Positions 15,197 through 21,469 of a stretch of DNA of 24,009 nucleotides are shown here, one piece after another. The position numbers and the translations under genes were made by a program. The DNA comes from a virus. The notes beneath the pieces are model-generated. The model saw only the letters and a list, made by a program, of their open reading frames with translations. It was not told the DNA's origin and did no database searches. How positions within the stretch are numbered: the stretch's first letter is position 1; every line of letters begins with the position of its first letter. Location of the stretch: positions 1 through 24,009 of IMG/VR virus record IMGVR_UViG_3300040751_002419. The stretch is one strand, 5' to 3'.

Positions 15197-15438
15197 TAAA
15201 TTTCTTCATCTAAATTATTATAATAATCTTGGGACTCATCTTCTAGATGTTTATCATATTCTAGATTAAGAAAATCTTCTTCAAAAACATTTTCAACGAA
15301 TTCTTTAGGTGTCATTTTTTTCCACCAATCATGTAAATAATCTTCAATTACATAAAGATCACCTTCTTCAAAACATTCAAACCCAAGAGTTTTTAAACAA
15401 TATGAGTTAGCTTCTTTTCTGTATTCTTTTTTATTCAT
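15193..15438 (-). CDS. Small acidic unknown protein, 81 residues
   Basis: The start at 15438 overlaps the previous stop by 8 bases (ATGAATAA), the usual sign of coupled translation; a longer start would bury 39 more bases in the upstream gene. The protein begins basic (N-K-K-E-Y-R-K-E), then becomes very acidic, with Glu/Asp making up much of the last 45 residues. Y-L-H-D-W-W-K-K-M-T-P-K-E-F-V-E-N-V-F is a helix with two Trp that could be a binding surface. I do not recognise the family. Acidic small proteins in early phage operons are often inhibitors of host enzymes, but nothing here proves that. Confidence 0.7.
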   Translation of the reverse strand: MNKKEYRKEANSYCLKTLGFECFEEGDLYVIEDYLHDWWKKMTPKEFVENVFEEDFLNLEYDKHLEDESQDYYNNLDEEIY

Positions 15439-15889
15439 CTTCTTTAATTTCTGGAAAATCTTCACCATTTGCAACATAATTCCAATAATGATAGCTACCT
15501 TCCATTAATAATTTATTACCTGCATCGAGATTTTCAGAACCAGTAAATCGCGTATAAAATTTATTAATCCCATATGCCAATGAAGCATGAGCTTTACGAC
15601 ATCTATTTTGTTCCTTTATCGTAACCATACCATTTTTATCATATTGAATAAATGGTTGTAATGTATTATAATGAACGTGCTCATAATGTCCATTTGGTGT
15701 ATTTTGACCAACAAATAAAAACGCATCATCAACACCAGCTTTAACTAAACTATCTAAAGCCTCTTTAATTGCCGTATATTTATCTTGATCCTCTTTGGGT
15801 TGATTATCATAAAATGATTCGTTTTTACGATCTAACTCTTTTTGAGCAGCTTCAAAGTGTTCTTGGTTTTTTCTTTCGTATTCAGTCAT
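15431..15889 (-). CDS. Unknown protein, 152 residues
   Basis: The start at 15889 lies one base after the stop of the upstream Cys-rich gene; the longer start at 15946 would overlap that gene by 56 bases and is rejected. The first 45 residues are a charged helix, possibly coiled coil, followed by a mixed domain with D-D-A-F-L-F-V-G-Q-N, several His residues (Y-E-H-V-H-Y) and aromatic-rich C-terminal segments. The family is unknown to me. It is the third gene in a four-gene unit with overlaps or one-base gaps, so it is expressed with the small proteins around it. Confidence 0.72.
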   Translation of the reverse strand: MTEYERKNQEHFEAAQKELDRKNESFYDNQPKEDQDKYTAIKEALDSLVKAGVDDAFLFVGQNTPNGHYEHVHYNTLQPFIQYDKNGMVTIKEQNRCRKAHASLAYGINKFYTRFTGSENLDAGNKLLMEGSYHYWNYVANGEDFPEIKEDE

Positions 15890-15890
15890 A

Positions 15891-16034
15891 TCACTTTTGT
15901 TCAAAACAATTCTCTTTTTTAGGTGGTGAATCTTTAGTTGTATCACATCTCAATTTCTTGCACATTGGATACCCAAATGGTGGGTCTTGAAATTGTTTAC
16001 AGTTTGCACATATTTTGTTTTTATTGTTATTCAT
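15891..16034 (-). CDS. Cys-rich mini-protein, 47 residues, zinc-ribbon-like
   Basis: An ATG at 16034 overlaps the upstream stop by 4 bases (ATGA) and the frame ends in TGA at 15893-15891, one base before the next ATG. This perfect tiling is strong support for a gene despite its length. Cysteines at 9, 12, 25, 30 and 43 give C-x-x-C and C-x(4)-C pairs, with G-Y-P-M-C between, consistent with a small zinc-binding fold. The rest is Lys-rich. No family is recognised; a nucleic acid or protein-binding adaptor is plausible. Confidence 0.75.
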   Translation of the reverse strand: MNNNKNKICANCKQFQDPPFGYPMCKKLRCDTTKDSPPKKENCFEQK

Positions 16035-16318
16035 AATTCTATAGTAATACCAGCGTTTTTAAGTTCTTTAATTTTTCGTTTAAAATAAGGTTTCCAATCT
16101 TCGTATTCGGTATCATCCTTTATAAATTCGCGATCATCATCTTCAGAACACCAAATATCTATTCCCATAAAGGTTATATTCATAAACCCATATCCAAATA
16201 CATAGTCAGCTTTAAATAGGGTTAACCCACCCTCTTCAACAATATTTTCTAATTTTGGGTTCTTTTCGAGAATATCCCAAGTGAGTTCATCTAATACTTC
16301 TATCAATTTTTCATCCAT
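16031..16318 (-). CDS. Unknown acidic protein, 95 residues, first gene of small operon
   Basis: The protein is acidic, with an N-terminal helix, a central beta-rich part (D-Y-V-F-G-Y-G-F-M-N-I-T-F-M-G-I-D-I-W) and a charged C-terminal helix ending I-T-I-E-L. It may be a small alpha/beta fold, but I do not recognise it. It heads a unit of four overlapping genes running to 15193. A sigma70-like promoter (16328-16355) lies inside the 3' end of the upstream endonuclease gene and would give a leader of only a few bases. No Shine-Dalgarno site is visible. Confidence 0.75.
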   Translation of the reverse strand: MDEKLIEVLDELTWDILEKNPKLENIVEEGGLTLFKADYVFGYGFMNITFMGIDIWCSEDDDREFIKDDTEYEDWKPYFKRKIKELKNAGITIEL

Positions 16319-16327
16319 ACTATAATT

Positions 16328-16355
16328 ATTATCTATATATTCTTAGGGTTGTCAA
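16328..16355 (-). promoter_or_regulatory. Sigma70-like promoter for the small-gene operon
   Basis: TTGACA (16350-16355), 16-base spacer, GATAAT (16328-16333). The -35 is read as Leu-Asp-Asn codons at the end of the endonuclease gene, and the -10 overlaps its stop region. It implies early expression. Confidence 0.68.
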
Positions 16356-18033
16356 GATATTTTTCAAATTTTAATTTACCACAATCCCATATAATATCAT
16401 AACCATTATTTTTGAGATTTTCCCATTCTGTTAGATTTTTATCATAGTTCTCAAATCTGTTTTTAATGTATTTGTGTCTAAATTGTCGCTTATCTATGGT
16501 TACATATGGGTATCTACCAGTTGTAACTCGATAATTCGGTGGATTAGTTTCGGTTAAATTAAACCCTAATTTATAATACATATCACCATTTGACCATCGT
16601 TTATCTGCAAATGTGGTTATCTTATGTGGCTTATAATTTCTTTCAAAATATTTTAACAATTTACCTGCCCCACCTATAACATTGAAATGAAAATTACAAC
16701 AATACCTGTTTAATACCCATTCATTATTTTGGTTTTCTTTCTTAAATGTCATAATAGATGTTATTCTATTATTGTAAAATAATCCCAACTTTATTGAAGA
16801 ACTATCATTCTTTAATAAATGATATTTATCTAGAAATGATTTTTTAATTTTATTGTCAATTAATCTAACCCCACACTTTCTACCATATATTGATATTTTA
16901 TTTTTTTTGAAAATAGAATTTAATTTAGATACAACTATCTTTTCATCATGAACTATCTCATCTTCATTTATATGATATAATTGGATACCTAACTTTTCAC
17001 ACTCTTTTGTTTTATTAAGATGATACGACATCCCCTTACCCCCAAGAAATTGGGTGTGATATCTCAAGCCATTAATTTCAAATGCAATACCCTTATCTTT
17101 AAAATAAAAATCCAGTTCTTTATTATCCTCTAATATACCGCGTTTTCTTTCTTCAAATATGATATCATTATCTTCTAAATATTTTTTAATAAACTCTTCA
17201 AGTCTTGATTTTTTATTGTTACACTTTTGACAACCATGCTCACCGTTTCTATGGTCAAATATACTTTGAAAGAAAAATTCTTCGTGCTTATTACATAATA
17301 TCTTTATCTTGGTTCTTGTTATACCATCATAATCTTTTTCAGCCAAACTGTAATCATATGTATCTTCACCATGAATTCGATTACAATCCTCTACAAACTC
17401 TTCGAATGATATAGACTTATCAAACTTCAAACACTCAACACATCCCCCAAATTTACTATGTATATGGTTATTAGGGGTGACTTCAACACTTGTGTTATGT
17501 TTATTACATTTTAAAATACCTTTAGTAAATGCATTAACATATACAAAATTAGAATAATCATAGGTGTCTCCGAATATATTTTTAGATGATATTATAAAAT
17601 CATCTAAATTTCTAATTTGATTGCTCTTTAAACATACTGGACAAACCTTTAATTTAACGTGGTTACTTGGTGTTTGTTCGAATGTATTATTGCAGGTATT
17701 ACATTTAATATTTATTTTTGTATGGGAATCTACATATATCACATCAGAATAGTCAAATAAATCTCCATGTAATTTTTTAAAATTAGATATTACAGTTGTT
17801 AATGATAATTTATTTTGATTCGATATTTTGTTATTAGAACATGTAGGACAACCTTGCTTATTTATTAAATGGTTAACAGGGGTCTTCTCAAATATAGTGT
17901 AACATGTATTACATTTAATCTTTAATTTAGTTTTATTGTTTATGTAGTTAGATAAATTGTAATCATATTTATCGCCGTGTATTTTTACAGCACTTTCTAT
18001 AAATTGTTCGGTTGTTTTTCGTTTACTAGTCAT
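16333..18033 (-). CDS. Free-standing homing endonuclease-like protein 1 (Vsr-like nuclease with Cys repeats)
   Basis: 566 residues in three parts. Residues 15-271 hold four repeats of about 60 residues, each with H-G-x-x-Y-D-Y near the start, a C-x-x-[CH] pair, a T-P-x-x-H and a closing C-x-x-C, so probably zinc-binding DNA-recognition modules. Residues about 275-375 are a Vsr/EDxHD-type nuclease with Asp308, Glu319 and His326 as likely catalytic residues. Residues 385-560 form a C-terminal domain with V-I-G-G-A-G-K-L-L and Y-Y-K-L-G-F, which resembles the CoA-binding loop and motif B of GNAT folds. Such free-standing genes spread by cutting phage genomes that lack them. It sits just after the gp23 terminator and has both a late box and a TTGACA upstream. 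A relative lies at 21470-22936. Confidence 0.82.
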   Translation of the reverse strand: MTSKRKTTEQFIESAVKIHGDKYDYNLSNYINNKTKLKIKCNTCYTIFEKTPVNHLINKQGCPTCSNNKISNQNKLSLTTVISNFKKLHGDLFDYSDVIYVDSHTKINIKCNTCNNTFEQTPSNHVKLKVCPVCLKSNQIRNLDDFIISSKNIFGDTYDYSNFVYVNAFTKGILKCNKHNTSVEVTPNNHIHSKFGGCVECLKFDKSISFEEFVEDCNRIHGEDTYDYSLAEKDYDGITRTKIKILCNKHEEFFFQSIFDHRNGEHGCQKCNNKKSRLEEFIKKYLEDNDIIFEERKRGILEDNKELDFYFKDKGIAFEINGLRYHTQFLGGKGMSYHLNKTKECEKLGIQLYHINEDEIVHDEKIVVSKLNSIFKKNKISIYGRKCGVRLIDNKIKKSFLDKYHLLKNDSSSIKLGLFYNNRITSIMTFKKENQNNEWVLNRYCCNFHFNVIGGAGKLLKYFERNYKPHKITTFADKRWSNGDMYYKLGFNLTETNPPNYRVTTGRYPYVTIDKRQFRHKYIKNRFENYDKNLTEWENLKNNGYDIIWDCGKLKFEKYLDNPKNI

Positions 18034-18042
18034 CGTTTTAAT

Positions 18043-18050
18043 TATTTATA
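18043..18050 (-). promoter_or_regulatory. Late promoter TATAAATA for endonuclease 1, with TTGACA upstream
   Basis: Exact late box 9 bases before the ATG at 18033. A TTGACA lies at 18066-18071, 15 bases above the TATAAA part of the same box, so the element might also serve as a host-type promoter with short spacing. Confidence 0.72.
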
Positions 18051-18082
18051 CTATAGAGTTGAATCTGTCAACAATTAAACAC

Positions 18083-18108
18083 AAAAAAAACCCACTCCGA
18101 AGAGTGGG
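18083..18108 (-). terminator. Intrinsic terminator of the major capsid gene
   Basis: CCCACTC / GAGTGGG with a TTCG loop on the minus strand, followed by eight Ts. It lies 25 bases after the gp23 stop. This is the cleanest terminator in the window and isolates the capsid mRNA from the endonuclease. Confidence 0.93.
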
Positions 18109-18132
18109 TTTAGAATGTTTGTCCTTAAACGA

Positions 18133-19572
18133 CTATACGTAGTGATCTTCTGTCATGAAGACTGAAGTTTCACCAGGAGTGAACGCTACATCAAGGTTCT
18201 TCACAATGATTGTGTGGTAGAACAGATCAGCACCGAATAGGTGGTCAACCACGCCGTAACGAGTCATAAGACCGACGATTGGGTTGAAACGAACTGGATC
18301 GATTGTTCTTTGAACCATAACAGGGATGTATGGGCAATAAATGATACCAGTATCGAAGAATTCTGGTCCTTTATAACCTAACAACGCATAGTCAACACCG
18401 TTGGTTCTTGAACCAGAGATGTATTGAGACTCTGTACGAGTATCACGGTAAACATTGAAACGTCCAGCAAGTGTTCCAAGTTTTGCGATACCTACAGGTT
18501 GTGTATTCACATTACCGTTAACAGCCATGAATTGGAACTCTGGAAGAGATTCAAGCATAGCGCATACGGATGGAGTTGCAACGATGAAGTTAGCAGCACC
18601 ACGACGATTGCGGATAGCAACACGGTTAGCTTCTACAAGTAGTTTTTGATAGAAGTGACGGTTACGTTCACCAAGCCAACGACCGTCAGCAGATGCAGGT
18701 TCCCAGATGGAATAACCTTTACCACGTCCAGCAGTTAGAGTAACTTGGATCATACGCATGATCATTTCACGGTCAATTTCAGCTTGAATTTCATAAGACA
18801 TTGCATTTGTCATTTCGTTATCGATATCGATACCGTTCATGTTGCGAACGTCTTGTTCAAGTTCCACTGACCATTTTGCAGCGAGTCTACGTGTTCCAGC
18901 TTCAACAGCAGTTTTCTCAAAAGAGATAACCATTTGTGGAATTTGGTCGTTAAGCTCGAAGTTTTTAAGCAGATCAGCAACACCTTGGTCTTCACCTACG
19001 AAAGCGAAGTCAGAACCACCAGAAAGGCGATCAGAACTTGTACCTGTAAAGCGAGTATCAAGGCTATTGTAACCAGCTTCTTTACCGTCTGCGGAAGCAG
19101 AATAGTTACTTGTGCGTGTGTCACTACCACCTAGAGAATCACTTTCGTATTTATAACGAAGAGCGAACGCTAGTCCGACTGGTCCAGACATAGGCTGAAC
19201 ACCAACGATTTCATTCGTGATAAGTTCTGGGAACGTACGACGAATCATTGGGATTAATACTTTAGGGAGACGTGCATCTCCTTGTGCATAAGTGTCAGCA
19301 CTGAATTGATTAGCTCCGTTGGTTCCAAGACCAGCAGCAGCATTGTCGCCATAAGCACCGCCAGCGAAACTGTTACCAGCTTCGTTGATAAGCCCACCAT
19401 TTTGAGAACACCAGTTTTCTTGGTTTTCTAGTAGGATAGCAGTGTTAAGACGTGTATTAGACTCTGTGATAGCTTTAACTTTCTCAGATTTGTAATCAAG
19501 GACAGGACTCCACTTTTCTAGAAGTGCGCTTGCGCGACCTCTATCGATGTATGAGTTTGATGGTTTAATCAT
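18133..19572 (-). CDS. 23: Major capsid protein gp23-like
   Basis: 479 residues, versus 521 for the T4 precursor. The N-terminus has the family pattern (L-L-E-K-W-S-P-V-L, then L-L-E-N-Q-E), followed by the conserved P-M-I-R-R-T-F-P-E-L-I-x-N-E-I-V-G-V-Q-P-M-S-G-P segment near 110-132 and D-T-G-I-I-Y-C-P-Y-I-P towards the end. It forms the hexamers of the head shell. The prohead protease probably cuts after Glu64 in L-I-N-E|A-G, equivalent to the T4 gp23 cut after Glu65. The gene is GC-richer than its neighbours, as usual for highly expressed capsid genes. It has a 111-base leader with the best Shine-Dalgarno-like site in the window and ends at a strong terminator, allowing separate high-level expression. 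Confidence 0.97.
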   Translation of the reverse strand: MIKPSNSYIDRGRASALLEKWSPVLDYKSEKVKAITESNTRLNTAILLENQENWCSQNGGLINEAGNSFAGGAYGDNAAAGLGTNGANQFSADTYAQGDARLPKVLIPMIRRTFPELITNEIVGVQPMSGPVGLAFALRYKYESDSLGGSDTRTSNYSASADGKEAGYNSLDTRFTGTSSDRLSGGSDFAFVGEDQGVADLLKNFELNDQIPQMVISFEKTAVEAGTRRLAAKWSVELEQDVRNMNGIDIDNEMTNAMSYEIQAEIDREMIMRMIQVTLTAGRGKGYSIWEPASADGRWLGERNRHFYQKLLVEANRVAIRNRRGAANFIVATPSVCAMLESLPEFQFMAVNGNVNTQPVGIAKLGTLAGRFNVYRDTRTESQYISGSRTNGVDYALLGYKGPEFFDTGIIYCPYIPVMVQRTIDPVRFNPIVGLMTRYGVVDHLFGADLFYHTIIVKNLDVAFTPGETSVFMTEDHYV

Positions 19573-19683
19573 AATATTTTATTTCCTTTATTTGTTTGTT
19601 TGTTTGTCTTTAACGTTTTACTATACTCAGGCGAGTCTGCCTCATGGTCTAAATTTTATTATTAAATTCCGATTCAATAATTA
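19573..19683 (-). promoter_or_regulatory. gp23 leader with CAAA repeats and Shine-Dalgarno-like AAAGGA
   Basis: This 111-base interval lacks an exact TATAAATA box. It contains TTTAATAATAAAATTTAG near gp22, a short G/C-rich hairpin candidate (AGGC / GCCT around 19627-19645), then four CAAA units and AAAGGA 13 bases before the ATG. The unusual leader may boost translation of the capsid protein. Confidence 0.5.
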
Positions 19684-20577
19684 TTAAAATGTGTCGTTGA
19701 ATCCACTAAGATATTGTTCAGTTCCTGTTAAGGTAGCTTCTTTTTTCTCTTTAATGATTTCCTTTTCGCCTCTATCTACATTTTCAGAGATGATTTTTGT
19801 TTTCTTAGTTGCTTGTTCTTTAAGAATTTCACGACTTGAATCCTCTTCTTCATCAAAAAGAGCTAGAGTGTATTCGAAATTTTCTGTAATGAAATCAATT
19901 GACTTGTTACCAAGAACTTTGTTAATATATTCCTTTTTAACTTTTGGGAGTCCTTGTGTTTTTTCGGCAAGAATTTCTTTGCGCTTACCATCAACTTTTT
20001 CTGTAAGAAGTTTTTTGCGGTCAGCTTTAAGTTTTTGATTCTCTTCACGAAGAGAATCAATTTCTGTTTTAGCTTCTGTGATTCCTTCTTTAACAAGTTT
20101 GTTTTGTTGAATTTTATCAACACCGATCAAGCGAGCAATTCTTTCAAGAACGACTTTACTACGAACATTCTCAACAGCTTCTTGCAATTCTTTTTTGGGA
20201 ACTTGTTCTTCAACTACGATGTCAAAGAATTTGTCAACTTTATTTACAAGAGTATCTTTAAACTGTTTACACTCGGTGATATATTCTGATTTATATTTTG
20301 TAATTAGTTTTGAAAGTTGATCATAATGTTTTTGACTAAGACCTTCAACAAGAGTCTCCATCTTTTCGGTGTGGTCGTTGTCAATGTCTTCCAAAAATTT
20401 TTCTAACTTATCAGCGTATTGGGCATCTTGTTTAGCAAGTGCAGCTTCAAGTTTAAGGTCGTAATCTTTTTTAGCTATCGATTTAGCTTTCGTTTCAATT
20501 GCTTCTTGTAGCTTTTGAAGATTTTCTTCTGAAAGTGTATCTTTAGTTGCTTCTTTAAGTAGGTCTTGGATATCCAT
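19684..20577 (-). CDS. 22: Prohead scaffold core protein gp22-like
   Basis: 297 residues (T4 gp22 is 269). The sequence is almost entirely charged helix, dominated by Lys, Glu, Asp, Gln and Leu with heptad-like spacing, as expected of the scaffold core that shapes the prohead and is later degraded by gp21. A small central region (V-V-L-E-R-I-A-R-L-I-G-V) and a C-terminal segment (G-T-E-Q-Y-L-S-G-F) recall the family. Many [ILV]-x-E sites are available for protease cutting. It lies between the core peptide gene (2-base gap) and gp23, the order in T4. No promoter is visible directly upstream, so it is read from 20731-20738 or 21437-21444. Confidence 0.9.
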   Translation of the reverse strand: MDIQDLLKEATKDTLSEENLQKLQEAIETKAKSIAKKDYDLKLEAALAKQDAQYADKLEKFLEDIDNDHTEKMETLVEGLSQKHYDQLSKLITKYKSEYITECKQFKDTLVNKVDKFFDIVVEEQVPKKELQEAVENVRSKVVLERIARLIGVDKIQQNKLVKEGITEAKTEIDSLREENQKLKADRKKLLTEKVDGKRKEILAEKTQGLPKVKKEYINKVLGNKSIDFITENFEYTLALFDEEEDSSREILKEQATKKTKIISENVDRGEKEIIKEKKEATLTGTEQYLSGFNDTF

Positions 20578-20579
20578 GA

Positions 20580-20723
20580 TTATTTATTTTTAGATTTAGA
20601 AATGGTTTTTATTTTACCACTGATTTTACCTTCAATGATAGCTGATATATTACCTTTAGCTTTAGAATAATCGCCATCGGAAATATTTTTTAAAAGTTGA
20701 TGAATTTCTTTTTTATTGCTCAT
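20580..20723 (-). CDS. Small prohead-core-like peptide, 47 residues
   Basis: An ATG at 20723, placed 7 bases after an exact late box, opens 47 codons ending in TAA two bases before gp22. The peptide is basic in its last 16 residues (six Lys) and contains A-I-I-E|G at 28-32, which fits the [IL]-x-E cleavage rule of T4-type prohead proteases. T4 encodes small core proteins 67 and 68 next to gene 21, though on its other side. I infer a core or internal peptide; sequence homology to gp67 or gp68 cannot be shown by eye. Confidence 0.72.
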   Translation of the reverse strand: MSNKKEIHQLLKNISDGDYSKAKGNISAIIEGKISGKIKTISKSKNK

Positions 20724-20730
20724 TTTTAAT

Positions 20731-20738
20731 TATTTATA
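20731..20738 (-). promoter_or_regulatory. Late promoter TATAAATA for core peptide/gp22
   Basis: Exact box, minus-strand context TATAAATAATTAAAAATG; 7 bases separate it from the ATG, so the predicted mRNA has about a 2-base leader. Confidence 0.85.
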
Positions 20739-20752
20739 AAATAACCCAAAAA

Positions 20753-21430
20753 TTATTTAATTTTTGATATAAAATTCATGATCTGCTCCATTAAGTATTT
20801 CTCAATATCTCTCTTTGGAAGGTGATCTATTGATTCTTGAAAACCATCATAGATAATTTCATTGCCTTGATTATAATTAATCATGAATTCTTTATTCTCT
20901 AAAATACCATTAACAAAGCAACTTGCATTCTTTCCTTGACCACTTGGTTCCCAAACTGTGTCTGTCGCCACCATGCGTGGACCTTTTACATAATTCACGC
21001 CATTACTCTCAGTTAATTGTCCAAGACAACGAGTAGATTTGCCTAATTTGACCCCATCTCTAATTAAACTCTCTTGGAGTTTACCCATAGGTGTTGATAA
21101 ACATTGTGCTTTACCAATATAAACATTTCCTTCTTTAATTAAAGAAATTGTCATATCACATGCACGTTCTAAATTAACATCAGCCTCGTTAGGGTGATTC
21201 ATCTCATTTAGAGCGCGTTTTGTATTAACATATTTTTCAATGTATGTCTCCACACACGGGTCCATCTCCGACGATTCATAGATTCTCCCGTTTTGATTCT
21301 TTTCATCAAGCATGATGAACGGACCTTTAATATAATATTTTGGTTCAGAATTATTATTTTTCTCTTCAACCAAATATTCAAAAGAATCTACATCTACATC
21401 TTCAACAATTAATTTATACTTACTTTGCAT
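20753..21430 (-). CDS. 21: Prohead core protease gp21-like
   Basis: 225 residues (T4 gp21 is 212). This serine protease (herpesvirus-assemblin-like fold) matures the head by cutting gp22, gp23 and core peptides. Landmarks are the strand into G-P-F-I-M-L-D with N-G-R-I-Y (47-51), catalytic His79 in L-N-E-M-N-H-P, and the nucleophile region L-G-K-S-T-R-C-L-G with Ser132, where other members usually have V-S-S-R-G-x-G. A self-cleavage site L-I-V-E|D may lie at residues 7-11. The gene has an exact late box 6 bases before its ATG. The endonuclease 2 gene ends 40 bases upstream, and a broken copy of this gene's first 65 bases lies at 22967-23032. Confidence 0.93.
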   Translation of the reverse strand: MQSKYKLIVEDVDVDSFEYLVEEKNNNSEPKYYIKGPFIMLDEKNQNGRIYESSEMDPCVETYIEKYVNTKRALNEMNHPNEADVNLERACDMTISLIKEGNVYIGKAQCLSTPMGKLQESLIRDGVKLGKSTRCLGQLTESNGVNYVKGPRMVATDTVWEPSGQGKNASCFVNGILENKEFMINYNQGNEIIYDGFQESIDHLPKRDIEKYLMEQIMNFISKIK

Positions 21431-21436
21431 TTTAAT

Positions 21437-21444
21437 TATTTATA
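21437..21444 (-). promoter_or_regulatory. Late promoter TATAAATA for gp21
   Basis: Exact box, minus-strand context TATAAATAATTAAAATG, identical to the gp25 arrangement. It is missing from the degenerate copy at 23030-23046. Confidence 0.88.
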
Positions 21445-21469
21445 AAATGCAAAGCAATTTTAAATATAA

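Noticed and set aside
16321-18132. Possible intron or intein in gene 23
   Set aside because: Gene 23 is intact and ends at its own terminator; the endonuclease is a separate gene with its own promoter and stop.
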